Below, piece by piece: positions 15,991 through 25,358 of a stretch of 64,000 bases of DNA. Made by a program: the position numbers and the translations under genes. The notes under the pieces were generated by a model, which worked only from the letters and a program-made list of their open reading frames with translations, had not been told where the DNA came from and did not search any database. This DNA comes from JAKAVN01 sp963734845 (GTDB lineage Bacteria > Desulfobacterota > Binatia > Binatales > Binataceae). The stretch covers positions 62,001 through 126,000 of the forward strand of contig CAVTIS010000001.1 of assembly GCA_963734845.1 (NCBI GenBank), in the 5' to 3' direction. Within the stretch, counting starts at the first letter, position 1. Each line of letters starts with the position of its first letter.

Positions 15991-16094
15991 TTATAATAGA
16001 TGGGTAGAGAAGTGATCGAAGAACCTTATACTTGGGGAGTTGATCCCCGCAAAGCAGCCTAGGAAGGCAGCTCAAAAACAAGGAGTCAATGAAG

Positions 16095-16286
16095 ATGGAA
16101 GCAGTGACGAAGATGTTCATTCGCGCACGTGAGTCAGCGATCCGCAGCACCCGCGGCCAGACGATGACGGAATACGCCCTCATCCTGGCGGCCATCGCGG
16201 TCGTGGTTTACGGCACCTACCGTGCGCTGGGCAACAACATCGGTACGCTCGCCAATGGCGTCGATTCTGCTCTGACCAACGCGTAG
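16095..16286 (+). CDS. flp: Flp/Tad type IVb pilin, copy 3
   Basis: The 63-residue prepilin is chosen from the ATG 9 bp after AGGAG (16081-16085); an ATG two codons earlier lies too close to that site. The sequence from QTMTEYALILAAIAVVVYGT to the end differs from copy 1 by one residue (ANG for ASG), so copies 1 and 3 encode almost the same mature pilin. The residue before the cleavage site is Gly. A strong hairpin lies just downstream. Confidence 0.93.
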   Translation: MEAVTKMFIRARESAIRSTRGQTMTEYALILAAIAVVVYGTYRALGNNIGTLANGVDSALTNA

Positions 16287-16309
16287 GGCGGTTTCGCTAT
16301 CAGGCTCAA

Positions 16310-16336
16310 GGCGGCGGGGCGTGGAGCCCCGCCGCC
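16310..16336 (+). terminator. GC hairpin downstream of pilin copy 3
   Basis: A perfect 11-bp GC stem (GGCGGCGGGGC with GCCCCGCCGCC) closes a 5-nt loop. There is no T-run. All three pilin genes are followed by such a structure. Confidence 0.5.
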
Positions 16337-16734
16337 ATCCGAGTCCCACCATGGGGACGCGGGGCCATGAAGGGCCGAGTCCGCAGTGCGGTTGGTGATG
16401 GCAATTATGAAGAGCGAGGGAGCGCCGAGAGGTGGGATGGAAAGTAGGTTGTCGAGGTTGGGACGGATCCAGGTCGTGATCGCGCGGATAGTGTCAGCGT
16501 TCGAATAGCTGCCGCTCTCGACGCAATCCGGACCGAAGAGTCGTGATATGATTGGACGAGGTTAGACATCTTCGAAGGTTAAAACTGTGACGCGCTTGCT
16601 TCAGGCTGTTCAACGCCATAGTTTGTGGAAGCAAAGAGAGGTCAGTGGCGCGATATAGCTCCCTGACGAATCGCCGACGAGGATGGTCACTGACGCGGAA
16701 TAGCCATTGCCAGTTTCCATGGGGCAAGTATTTT
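16337..16734. other. Non-coding gap before tadE
   Basis: About 400 bases with no supported gene. A GTG at 16645 in the tadE frame could extend TadE by 30 residues, but they do not resemble the family. No promoter was identified with confidence. Confidence 0.4.
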
Positions 16735-17286
16735 ATGAGGCCATACTTTAACTGCGATCGCATGAAGAGTACACGTCTAAATAACGATATGCGGCGAAAC
16801 GAGAGGACCGGCTCAAGCGGTCAGGCGATGGTCGAGTTCGCGCTGGTGCTATTCGTGGCGATGATCGTTTTATTCGTCGCGATCCAGATGGCATTTATCG
16901 GGCAGGCGGCACTCGCCCTTGGTCAGATCAATTACCAAGGCGCGCGCTTCGCCGCGGTCAACCAGTGCGCAACCCCCAGTGACATAGCCACCTACATGGT
17001 GCTCAACGGATCGCCCACGATCACCAAAGGGTGCGGCTCCAAGCTGACGGTCACGGTCAGCGACAACGGGACTTCTCTTGGCACCGGAACGCCGAGCTGC
17101 AGTGGCACTTTCACGCCACCAACCACATGCGGAAGTCCACGGTCTTTCGGCGATTCGATCCTGGTGTCGGTCACCTTCAACACCTCCAACATAATTTTTC
17201 TCTCCAAGAGCACCACCAATCCTAATTTTTTTGGCATTCCGTTTCCCAAACAGCTCGCCAGCCAGGAGACATCCATGAGCGAATGA
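16735..17286 (+). CDS. tadE: TadE-like minor pseudopilin
   Basis: The core is a prepilin-like site, SGQAMVEFALVLFVAMIVLF, with Gly at -1 and Glu at +5, followed by one membrane helix and a roughly 130-residue exported domain with four cysteines that could form disulfides. This is the layout of TadE/TadF pseudopilins, which help assemble Flp pili. The start is uncertain: ATGs at 16735, 16762 and 16789 and a GTG at 16645 are all in frame, and none has a strong ribosome-binding site. cpaB follows after 82 bp. Confidence 0.82.
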   Translation: MRPYFNCDRMKSTRLNNDMRRNERTGSSGQAMVEFALVLFVAMIVLFVAIQMAFIGQAALALGQINYQGARFAAVNQCATPSDIATYMVLNGSPTITKGCGSKLTVTVSDNGTSLGTGTPSCSGTFTPPTTCGSPRSFGDSILVSVTFNTSNIIFLSKSTTNPNFFGIPFPKQLASQETSMSE

Positions 17287-17368
17287 GCGCGCGGCAAACG
17301 CGCGCCTTGCGGTTCGAAAAAACTTGCGGCGTTTGTGCGGGCCGCTTTCATCAGGGGGGAGGGGTCAG

Positions 17369-18481
17369 ATGAGACGATCGTTGTTGTTCATGATGCTGGC
17401 CGGCGTCGCAGCGCTGGTCGCTGCACTGGTCGTCTACTCGGCGCTGAAAAAGCGCGAGCGGGAAGTCCAGGAGGCGATGGCGCAGTCGGTCAATATCGTG
17501 GTCGCCACGCATGACTTGCATATTGGCACACAGCTTGATCCGACTGCGGTCAAGCTTACCCGATGGTCACGTGACAGCATGCCGCCCGGCGCCTTCACGG
17601 ACATCGCGGCGGTTTCGGGCAAGTTCGTAAAGACGCCATTTGTGGAAAACGAACCTATCGTTGCGGACCGCCTGTTCTCGGGGGTCAAGACCGCGGGCAT
17701 GCTCCCGCTGCTGATTCCGGCCGGGATGCGCGCGATGTCGTTTCCGGTCGACGAGGTGAGCGATATCGCCGGCTTCGTCCTGCCCGGCGCCCACGTCGAT
17801 ATATTGGTCGCGATCTCTGACAAGGCTACCAACGGAGAGCCCTTCTCGAAGATAGTCCTGCAAAACGTCGAAGTGATCGCCGTGGCGCAGGAGATCGAAG
17901 TAGCCAAGGACGAACCCAAGGTAGTCAAGGTCGTCACCGTGCTGCTGACGCCCGAGGAGTCCGAGAGGCTCTCGGTGGCCAGTCACGACGGCTCCCTGCG
18001 TCTGGCCCTGCGCAACTACGAGGACAAGAAGGTCGTGATGACCAATGGGTCCAACGTCGCGGCAATGCTCCGCGGCGGCGCAGCGGCTCCGCTGATGGAG
18101 CGTCAGGCGGTGGCGCCTGCGCCTCCGCGCATGTCACGGCCGCGGCCCAAGGCGATTCAGGTCGAGATCATGCGCGACGGCAAGAGCAGCGAGTCGGTTT
18201 CCTTCGTGCATGGCCGGGGCGCGCGTAATACCGAAGGCCATGACCGTGAGACGGTCGGCTCGGCGGGCTCGAGCTTTGAGATGACAGGCATCGAGAACCT
18301 GACGCCCGCTCCCGAAGCGGTGCCGGCGGTCTCGACGCCGCCGGCTCGGCGTGTCGCCGCGGCGGCGAGCGGTCGCCACGGGTCTCACGCGCATGCCGCG
18401 AGCGAAGCTGGTTTCTCGGGGGCTCCAGAGGACAATCCGTTGTTCACCGGGGCGAACTCGAAGACTATCGACGTACCGTAA
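17369..18481 (+). CDS. cpaB: Flp pilus assembly protein CpaB/RcpC
   Basis: The 370-residue protein starts at the ATG behind GGGGGAGGGG. One N-terminal membrane helix (about residues 5-27) is followed by a periplasmic SAF/AFP-like domain (NIVVATHDLHIGTQLDP, residues about 42-58) and the RcpC domain (LLIPAGMRAMSFPVDEV, GAHVDILVAI), then a disordered Pro/Ala tail after residue 245. CpaB works with the secretin to build the outer-membrane pore of the Tad system. cpaC starts 16 bp after its stop. Confidence 0.92.
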   Translation: MRRSLLFMMLAGVAALVAALVVYSALKKREREVQEAMAQSVNIVVATHDLHIGTQLDPTAVKLTRWSRDSMPPGAFTDIAAVSGKFVKTPFVENEPIVADRLFSGVKTAGMLPLLIPAGMRAMSFPVDEVSDIAGFVLPGAHVDILVAISDKATNGEPFSKIVLQNVEVIAVAQEIEVAKDEPKVVKVVTVLLTPEESERLSVASHDGSLRLALRNYEDKKVVMTNGSNVAAMLRGGAAAPLMERQAVAPAPPRMSRPRPKAIQVEIMRDGKSSESVSFVHGRGARNTEGHDRETVGSAGSSFEMTGIENLTPAPEAVPAVSTPPARRVAAAASGRHGSHAHAASEAGFSGAPEDNPLFTGANSKTIDVP

Positions 18482-18497
18482 TGGGGGGGATGGGACG

Positions 18498-20567
18498 ATG
18501 GTCAAAGCGATTAAGAAGAGAATGCGCCGCGGCACTGAATTGACGGCCCTGGCGATGGCGACATTCGGACTCTTTATGTTGGCGGGGCGCCAGGTCGTGG
18601 CCTCGGAAACCCGCACTGTTCCAGTGACAATCAACGCCGGCGAGGCTTATACCATCGGGGATGTAAGCCCCGACTCGACGCCAGGCGTCAAAGTAGTTTC
18701 GAACCCGAGCGCATTGGTGGTGCATACGGATTCCCCGGGCAAAATTGTGCTGCAGGGCGCCGCCGCAGGAACTTGGAACATCGACGTCACTCTCGCGAGC
18801 GGCGAGAAAGTTACTTACGCAGTCGACGTGAAGCCGGAGGAGAGCATCAAGGGGCCGTTGGCGTCCGCCGGCAGTCCTGCTTCCTCCAAAGCGTCGGCGC
18901 CGGCTGCGGCAGCCCCATCGCCGGTGACAGCTTCTCATCCGGCCGATACCGGAAGTGGTCCGGTTGATGCGGTTGCCCCGGTAACGGCAGCCCCCGCCAC
19001 GGCACATACTTCGACGGCTCCTGTGGCCGCCGCAACCACACCGTCCGCTCCTGCTGCTGCCGAGCCTGTGCGAGTGGCGTCGGCGGATCCGGGAACTCTG
19101 GCAACTTCGATCAGTCCCGCAAATCCGGTCAGCCCGGCCGTGGCTTCTGCGCCGCCGGCTTCCGCGTCGCCCTTCGCCGCGCCCGCTGCGGTTGCGGAAC
19201 CAACGAAATTGGCCCAGGAGTCCATTCCGTCCTCTTCGACGGCAATGCCCAACTCGGTGGCCCCGGTGGTCGCTCCCAACTCACCCACCGGCGACAACGG
19301 AATGGTGCCCACGGTCCCATCGCAGGGAGCGGCCGGGAGCGTGCCACCTTTGCAGACCTTCAACACCGATCCGATGGCGGTTATCCCGACTGGCCCGCCG
19401 CCCCTGGGCGAGAAACATTTCATGCCGGGCGATGGCGTCGATATGATGAGCGGAACCTCGGAGGTTCTCGACTATCCGAGCCGCATCCGGCGGGTTTCAG
19501 TCGCCGACAGCAAGGTCGCCGATATCCAGGTGATCAACCCATACGAGCTCAATCTGGTGGCGCATCAGGCGGGCTTTACTACACTGGCCGTATGGGACAC
19601 GCAGGGCCGCTACTCAGAGCGCGAGATCAGAGTCGACGAGACTGGCAAGCAGCAGGTGCTGCTCAATGTAATTGTGGCCGAGCTGAACCGCTCGCGGGTT
19701 GAGAATTTCGGTATCAACTGGACGGTGGCGCTGCCGAAATGGAACATATCGCTGGTCAATATGGCCGGCGGCGTGGCTACGCCTTACAATGCGACGTCCG
19801 CTCTGACCGCCACCAGCATCGTTCAGTCGAATCCTCCGGTCACATCGTCGACCAGCGCCAGCGGCACCTTGCCTCCAAACGGTACTCTGATTCCACTGCT
19901 GTTGTCCCAGAATCTGACGTACGGCCTGGCGGCAGGCAACAGTAATATTCAAACCCAGAGTTTCTTCCAGTTCCTGGAAGAAAACAGTATGGGTAAGATA
20001 CTGGCCGAGCCCCATCTGCTGGCCAACTCGGGCGAAAAAGCCGAGTTCCTCTCAGGTGGTGAGATTCCGATCGTGGTTTCGCAAGCGCTCAACACTTCGA
20101 TCGTTTTCAAACAGTTCGGTACCTCGGTTATCTTTGTGCCGACCGTGATCGGGTTCGATGACATCCTACTCAAGGTGAAGCCCGAGGTTTCGGAACCTGA
20201 CTTCGCTCACGGCGTGAACCTGTTCGGGTTTACCGTGCCGGCTTTCGTGACGCGCAAAGCCGAAACGATGGTGCGGTTGAAGAGCAACCAGACCTTGATC
20301 GTCGCGGGCCTGCTGCTCAACACCAAGAACGAGACGGTGGCCAAGGTGCCTTATCTGGGTGACATTCCGTACGTCCGCGGCCTGTTCCGCAATACCTCGT
20401 ACACCAATAACCAGACCGATCTCGTGATGACTGTGACTCCGCAGATCGTGGCGCCGCTGCCGTCCAATGGCCGGGTCGCGCTGCCGACCGATCGCGGACC
20501 GATGAATTTCGAAGAAATCAAAACCCGGAGGGTTTATCCGGAAGACGCCGGACGGCCCCGCTTCTAA
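18498..20567 (+). CDS. cpaC: Flp pilus secretin CpaC/RcpA with long disordered linker
   Basis: The 689-residue product forms the outer-membrane secretin ring. It begins at the ATG behind GGGGGGATGGG and has a signal peptide ending near VVA/SET. A first beta domain (38-113) is followed by an unusually long Ala/Pro/Ser/Thr linker (about 118-300). The pilus N-terminal domain (308-380) and the secretin core (LAEPHLLANSGEKAEFLSGG, VKPEVSEPDF, VRLKSNQTLIVAGLL, TDLVMTVTPQIV) come next. Most CpaC proteins are about 500 residues, so the linker explains the extra length. Confidence 0.94.
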   Translation: MVKAIKKRMRRGTELTALAMATFGLFMLAGRQVVASETRTVPVTINAGEAYTIGDVSPDSTPGVKVVSNPSALVVHTDSPGKIVLQGAAAGTWNIDVTLASGEKVTYAVDVKPEESIKGPLASAGSPASSKASAPAAAAPSPVTASHPADTGSGPVDAVAPVTAAPATAHTSTAPVAAATTPSAPAAAEPVRVASADPGTLATSISPANPVSPAVASAPPASASPFAAPAAVAEPTKLAQESIPSSSTAMPNSVAPVVAPNSPTGDNGMVPTVPSQGAAGSVPPLQTFNTDPMAVIPTGPPPLGEKHFMPGDGVDMMSGTSEVLDYPSRIRRVSVADSKVADIQVINPYELNLVAHQAGFTTLAVWDTQGRYSEREIRVDETGKQQVLLNVIVAELNRSRVENFGINWTVALPKWNISLVNMAGGVATPYNATSALTATSIVQSNPPVTSSTSASGTLPPNGTLIPLLLSQNLTYGLAAGNSNIQTQSFFQFLEENSMGKILAEPHLLANSGEKAEFLSGGEIPIVVSQALNTSIVFKQFGTSVIFVPTVIGFDDILLKVKPEVSEPDFAHGVNLFGFTVPAFVTRKAETMVRLKSNQTLIVAGLLLNTKNETVAKVPYLGDIPYVRGLFRNTSYTNNQTDLVMTVTPQIVAPLPSNGRVALPTDRGPMNFEEIKTRRVYPEDAGRPRF

Positions 20568-20600
20568 CGTCGCGCTATCCGTGCGGTTGGAAAGAATCCT

Positions 20601-21827
20601 GTGGCAGTGTTAGGCAGAAAGAGTGACGGGCGGAAAGGTGCGCTCAGGGTTCTACTGGTCGGAGAAGACGAGGGGCGGCGCGCCGAGATAAAGGCCGCGC
20701 TTGAGAATCTCGGCGATCCGCCTCTCGAGATCGTCTCGGTAACGCCGCAGGGCGGCGCCCAGGAGAGCAGCAATGGCGTGGCGCCGGCCGACGTCACGAT
20801 GGTGGTGTTCAACGGCAACGAAGAAGCGTCGCTGAACTATCTCCAGAAGCAGGCCGAACGCTCACCGCGCCCCGCGCTGTTCGCGTTGGTGCGCGAGCGC
20901 TCTCCCGGACTGATGCGGCAAATCCTGCGCGCGGGTGCCGACGAGCTGCTGTTCCTGCCGCTCGATCCCGGCGACGCCACGCGCGCGCTGCTCAAGGTCA
21001 GCGAATCGCATCGGCGCGAAGAGAAGGAGCAGGGCGGCGTTATCTGCTCCGTGGTCAGCACGGTGGGCGGGGTCGGAGTTTCGAGCCTTGCCGCCAACCT
21101 GGCTCTGGCGCTGCGGTACACGTTGAGCAAGCGGGTGGCGCTGGTCGATCTCGACCTGCAGTCGGGCGGACTTGCGGTGGCGCTAAACCTGGAGCCCGAA
21201 CGCACTATCATGGCGCTGGCCGAAGGCGACAAGAAGCTCGACTCCATCCAGCTCGAATCAGCCCTGAGCAAGCATCCCTCGGGGATCTACCTGCTCGCGG
21301 CGCCCAAGCGTATCGAGGACAGCGAACTGGTCTCGGACGTCACCCTGGGTGCGGCGCTGGACCTGATGCGGCGGCTGTTCGACTTCGTGGTGGTCGACTG
21401 CGGCGGCTACATCAACGAAAACGTGGTGGCGGTGTGGGAACGCTCGGACCATCTTTTTTACGTGCTCGACCAGTCGATTGGGGCGGCGCGGTGTTGCTGG
21501 CGGTTTATCGAACTGTTCGGACGCCTGGGGCTCAGCGGCGTACAGCCGCATTTCATCCTGAGCCGTTACGTGTCGCATCACCCCATTAGCGAGGAGCAAA
21601 TCATCAACACACTGGGCCGGCCGATCTATGCCAAGATCCCGCGGGACGAAAAAGCACTCGAGAAAGTGCAGCTCCTGGCCAAGGATCTGTGGCAATGCGC
21701 GGCGAACTCGGCCTTGACCCGGGCCTACGAAGACCTCGCCCGCCGGCTCGCGGCCGGCAACGAGGATTCCGAAGAGGCGCCGGGCCTGATGTCGCGCTTG
21801 CGCGGTGTGTTCGGCAGTCGCTCCTAA
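20601..21827 (+). CDS. tadZ: Pilus-positioning ATPase-like protein TadZ/CpaE
   Basis: The 408-residue protein has an N-terminal pseudo-receiver domain (15-135) and a ParA/MinD-like domain (145-385). The deviant Walker A reads STVGGVGVSS (153-162), so both signature lysines of KGGxGKS are Val, whereas the switch region LVDLDLQSGG (181-190) is intact. TadZ proteins often have weakened nucleotide sites and serve as polar localisation hubs. The start is GTG with GGAAAG 6 bp upstream. tadA follows after 14 bp. Confidence 0.9.
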   Translation: MAVLGRKSDGRKGALRVLLVGEDEGRRAEIKAALENLGDPPLEIVSVTPQGGAQESSNGVAPADVTMVVFNGNEEASLNYLQKQAERSPRPALFALVRERSPGLMRQILRAGADELLFLPLDPGDATRALLKVSESHRREEKEQGGVICSVVSTVGGVGVSSLAANLALALRYTLSKRVALVDLDLQSGGLAVALNLEPERTIMALAEGDKKLDSIQLESALSKHPSGIYLLAAPKRIEDSELVSDVTLGAALDLMRRLFDFVVVDCGGYINENVVAVWERSDHLFYVLDQSIGAARCCWRFIELFGRLGLSGVQPHFILSRYVSHHPISEEQIINTLGRPIYAKIPRDEKALEKVQLLAKDLWQCAANSALTRAYEDLARRLAAGNEDSEEAPGLMSRLRGVFGSRS

Positions 21828-21841
21828 AGGTTGGTTATCTT

Positions 21842-23188
21842 ATGAAGTTGGTCGAACGCATATCGCAGAAGGAAGGCAGCTCGCCGGCGCAGCAGCAACG
21901 CTCGATGATTGGCGGGCAAACCGCCAAACGTGAGCGCAGCGCGGTCGCTGACGGCTTCCAGCAGCTCAAGCTCGCGGTGCACAACCGTCTGTTCGAGACC
22001 CTCGACGTCTCGCGCCTGGAGAGCCTGGAGGCCAACATGGCCTCGCAGAAGGTCACCGTCGCGATAAGCGAGATCCTGGACGAAGAGGGCCGCCTGCTCA
22101 CCGATGCCGACCGGGCGCGGCTGATCGAGGAAATCAAAAACGAGCTGCTCGGCCTGGGCCCGCTCGAGCCCCTGCTGTGGGACGACGAGATAACCGACAT
22201 CCTGGTCAACGGGCCCTCGCAGGTCTATGTGGAGCGCGGCGGCAAGCTGTACCTGACCGACGTCAGCTTTCAGGACGACCAGCATCTGATGCTGATCATC
22301 GACCGGATCGTTTCGCAGGTCGGACGGCGAGTCGACGAAGCCTCGCCGATGGTTGACGCCCGTCTGCCCGACGGCTCGCGTATCAACGCGATCATTCCGC
22401 CGCTAGCGCTTGACGGCCCCGCGCTCTCGATCCGGCGTTTCGGCAAGCGGCGCTATTCGGTCGACGATCTGGTCGCCAAGGATAGCATCACGCCCGACAT
22501 GGTCGAGTTCATCCGCGCGATCATCCGCGCCCGCCTGAACGTGCTGGTCTGCGGCGGTACCGGCTCGGGCAAAACCACGATGCTCAACTGTATCTCGGCC
22601 TTCATCCCGGTCGACGAACGCGTGGTGACGATCGAGGACTCGGCCGAACTGGTGTTGCAGCAGCCGCACGTGGTGCGGCTCGAGACTCGCCCGCCCAACG
22701 TCGAAGGCAAGGGCGAAGTGACGGCGCGCGAGTTGGTGCGCAATACCCTGCGTATGCGCCCCGACCGGATCATCGTCGGCGAGGTCCGCGGCAGCGAAGT
22801 CTTCGACATGTTGCAGGCAATGTCGACCGGTCACGACGGCTCGCTCTGTACCATCCACGCCAACACCCCGCGCGACAGCATGGGCCGGCTTGAGATGATG
22901 ATGCTGCTGGCGGGCTGGTCGATACCGCAGCGCGCGATGCGCCAGCAGATTGCCTCGGCGCTCAACGTCATCGTCCACGTCTCGCGCCTCTCCGACGGCA
23001 CGCGCAAAGTGATGAAGATTTCGGAGCTGGTGGGGATGGAAGGCGAAATGATCATGATGCAGGACCTCTACGAGTTCCATCGCACCGGGGTCAACGCGCA
23101 GGGCAAGGTGCTGGGACAATACCGTAAAACCGGTATTCGTTCGGCGTACAAGGACCGTATCGAAGCCTACGGCTACAACATGGAATGA
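21842..23188 (+). CDS. tadA: Tad secretion ATPase TadA/CpaF
   Basis: This 448-residue member of the GspE/PilT family powers Flp pilus assembly. Walker A is GGTGSGKTT (238-246), the Asp box holds VVTIEDSAELV, Walker B is in MRPDRIIVGEVRG and the His box is STGHDGSLCTIHAN. The N-terminal helical domain contains LGLGPLEPLLWDDEITDILV, typical of CpaF. The ATG at 21842 is chosen because the frame upstream only overlaps tadZ. It functions at the cytoplasmic face with TadB and TadC. Confidence 0.96.
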   Translation: MKLVERISQKEGSSPAQQQRSMIGGQTAKRERSAVADGFQQLKLAVHNRLFETLDVSRLESLEANMASQKVTVAISEILDEEGRLLTDADRARLIEEIKNELLGLGPLEPLLWDDEITDILVNGPSQVYVERGGKLYLTDVSFQDDQHLMLIIDRIVSQVGRRVDEASPMVDARLPDGSRINAIIPPLALDGPALSIRRFGKRRYSVDDLVAKDSITPDMVEFIRAIIRARLNVLVCGGTGSGKTTMLNCISAFIPVDERVVTIEDSAELVLQQPHVVRLETRPPNVEGKGEVTARELVRNTLRMRPDRIIVGEVRGSEVFDMLQAMSTGHDGSLCTIHANTPRDSMGRLEMMMLLAGWSIPQRAMRQQIASALNVIVHVSRLSDGTRKVMKISELVGMEGEMIMMQDLYEFHRTGVNAQGKVLGQYRKTGIRSAYKDRIEAYGYNME

Positions 23189-23213
23189 CAACCCCCAGGG
23201 GGGCGATGACTCT

Positions 23214-24164
23214 ATGACCGTATTAGCCGCAACAGCCGTTTTTGCCTTCGTGTTCATCGTGTTGGCGGTCGGACTGACTTCCCTGACCCAGTCGGCCGAG
23301 CAGAACCGGCAGATGACGCGCCGCATGAGCCGTCCGATGGGCGACGTCGAAGACGTCGACATCACCCGCAAGCGCAAGCCAACGGAACATTCGATTTTCA
23401 GCGCGTTCGCCGACTTCAATCTGCTGCGCTCGCTCGAAACGATGATGTGGCAGGCGGGACTATACATGCGGGTCTCCGAGATGGTGCTGATCATCGCCCT
23501 GCTGTTTTCCGCCGGCGCCTTGCTCGGGGACCTGTTCTGGAAAGGCACTTTATTCGCGATTGCGACCGGCGCTGGGTTCGGTTTCCTGCCGATCCTGTAC
23601 ATCCGCTTCCGCCGTACGCGGCGGATCAGGGCCTTCATCGCCCAGCTGCCGTTTGCGCTGGATCTGATGAAGTCGTCGTTGGAGGCCGGCCACTCGCTCA
23701 ACCGCGGATTGCAGGTCGTGGTGCAGGAGTTCGCCGACCCGCTGGGCGGTGAGTTCCGTACCGTGCTCGAGCAGACCCGAATCGGATTGCCGCTGCCCCG
23801 CGCGCTCGAGGACATGCTCAAGCGCGTGCCTGAAGAAGACCTTCGCCTGCTGGTGGTCGCGGTCAAAGTTCAGGCCGAAGTCGGCAGCAGCCTGGCGCTG
23901 ATTGTCGGTCGGTTGGCCGAAATTGTCCGCACCCGCCAACGGTTGCGGCTCCAGATCAACGCGCTGACGGCGCAGGGGCGTCTGGGCGGTATTATCGTCG
24001 CGGCGCTGCCGATAGTCGTGCTGGGCATGTTCAGTCTCATCAACCACGACTATGCCAATGAACTCTTTTTCGATCCGACGGGGGTCAAGATTCTCAAGAT
24101 AGCAGCGGTCCTGGACCTGTGCGCCTTCGTAACCATCCGCCGGTTGCTGCGGATGGATTTCTGA
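23214..24164 (+). CDS. tadB: Tad inner-membrane platform protein TadB
   Basis: This 316-residue protein belongs to the GspF/T2SF family and, with TadC, forms the inner-membrane platform that couples TadA to the pilus. Membrane segments lie near residues 3-22, 86-125 and 265-300. The cytoplasmic T2SF domain includes QLPFALDLMKSSLEAGHSLN and the paired helices after VVAVKVQAEVGSSLA. GGGGGGCGATG lies before the ATG. It is 25 bp downstream of tadA and 28 bp upstream of tadC. Confidence 0.95.
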   Translation: MTVLAATAVFAFVFIVLAVGLTSLTQSAEQNRQMTRRMSRPMGDVEDVDITRKRKPTEHSIFSAFADFNLLRSLETMMWQAGLYMRVSEMVLIIALLFSAGALLGDLFWKGTLFAIATGAGFGFLPILYIRFRRTRRIRAFIAQLPFALDLMKSSLEAGHSLNRGLQVVVQEFADPLGGEFRTVLEQTRIGLPLPRALEDMLKRVPEEDLRLLVVAVKVQAEVGSSLALIVGRLAEIVRTRQRLRLQINALTAQGRLGGIIVAALPIVVLGMFSLINHDYANELFFDPTGVKILKIAAVLDLCAFVTIRRLLRMDF

Positions 24165-24192
24165 AAAGCCTTGGCGGCGTAGGGTTATATAT

Positions 24193-25131
24193 ATGACTCC
24201 AATATTAGTAAGCCTGATAGTGCTGTGCATGGCGGGGGTGATCGGGACCGCGATATACCACGCCCTCTATGGCAGCCATCGCGCGCTGGAAGAGCGCTTC
24301 GCGGACCTCGCGCTCAAGGTCCGCGCTTCCCAGGGCGTCTTCGAAGATAGCGAGGAGGAGATCCGCGGCTTCTCACGGATTTTCCTGCAATGGGCTGCGA
24401 AGCGGGTGCCCGTCCCGAAGGCCGACACGCCTGAGGGTGAAAAGCTCGCGCGCACGTTAATCCAGGCCGGCTATTTGAAATCCACCATGCCGCAGGTTTT
24501 TCAAGTCTTCCGCTTTGGGATGGGCCTGCTGGGCATTCTGCTCGGCGTGTTGACCGGATTTATTCTTGGCAATTCCGGTTCGATGATGCTCTTCGGAGTC
24601 GCCGGCTTCGGAATCGGAATTTTCCTGCCGAGCTATTACGTCGGGCGGCGCGCGCGTAAACGCCAAAACGCTATTGCGCGGCAGCTTTCGGACGTGCTCG
24701 ACTTGCTGGTGGTTTGCGTCGAAGCGGGTTTGGGCCTGTTCGAGGCGATCAAGGTCGTCGGCACTGAGAGCGAACGGCAGAAGCAGGAGATCGGACGCGA
24801 GCTCGCGCTGGTGACCTCCGAAATTTCAGCGGGCGCCACTCTCGGACAGGCGTTGCGCAACCTGGCCGAGCGCACAGCGGTTGAGGATATCAAGCCGCTC
24901 GCCGCGACGCTCATCCAGAGTGAACAGCTCGGCGCGCAGATCGCGCCGGCGCTGCACGCCAGCTCGGACGCCTTGCGAACGCGCCGGCGGCTGCGCGCCG
25001 AAGAGGCTGCGCAGCGCACCACGATCAAGATTCTGTTCCCGCTGGTGTTGTTCGTGCTGCCGGCGATGTTGCTGGTGATCGTCGGTCCGGCAATTATCGA
25101 AATTCTGCACACTCTGGCCGGCAATAGCTGA
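24193..25131 (+). CDS. tadC: Tad inner-membrane platform protein TadC
   Basis: This 312-residue GspF/T2SF paralogue of TadB is the second half of the inner-membrane platform. It has membrane segments near residues 5-25, 100-150 and 280-305. The T2SF domain carries ARQLSDVLDLLVVCVEAGLG and the downstream helix AATLIQSEQLGAQIAPAL. It is the last gene of the Tad cluster, and a T-rich hairpin terminator follows. No tadD, tadF or tadV gene is present in the window. Confidence 0.95.
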   Translation: MTPILVSLIVLCMAGVIGTAIYHALYGSHRALEERFADLALKVRASQGVFEDSEEEIRGFSRIFLQWAAKRVPVPKADTPEGEKLARTLIQAGYLKSTMPQVFQVFRFGMGLLGILLGVLTGFILGNSGSMMLFGVAGFGIGIFLPSYYVGRRARKRQNAIARQLSDVLDLLVVCVEAGLGLFEAIKVVGTESERQKQEIGRELALVTSEISAGATLGQALRNLAERTAVEDIKPLAATLIQSEQLGAQIAPALHASSDALRTRRRLRAEEAAQRTTIKILFPLVLFVLPAMLLVIVGPAIIEILHTLAGNS

Positions 25132-25171
25132 GCGGCCTGCGCGCAGACGGCGCGACGCCTAGAGTTTACGG

Positions 25172-25225
25172 CCGGAGGCGATGCATCCCTTTGGAGGGAC
25201 GCACCGCCTCCGGTCTTTCTTTCTC
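25172..25225 (+). terminator. Terminator of the Tad operon
   Basis: A 9-bp stem (CCGGAGGCG 25172-25180 with CGCCTCCGG 25205-25213) is extended inside by ATCCCT/AGGGA pairing. It is followed on the plus strand by TCTTTCTTTCTC. It sits 40 bp after tadC and before the convergent regulator gene. Confidence 0.75.
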
Positions 25226-25358
25226 GCACGCGCGGCGCGACCGCGCGATTGGAGTGCGCTCACGCGCCCCCAAGCGGGCCGGCTTCTATCGCGCGCGTAG
25301 CGCGCGATAAGCACCTCGCGGCTGATGATTGCTTGTCTGCTGAAACGGGTGGCGGACG

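Noticed and set aside
14643..16336. Pilin-linked hairpins as a CRISPR-like or mobile repeat array
   Set aside because: The three stems differ in sequence and spacing and each follows one pilin gene; they are not copies of one repeat.
22403..23866. 487-codon open frame antisense to tadA/tadB
   Set aside because: It covers two well-recognised Tad genes on the other strand and shows no domain of its own.
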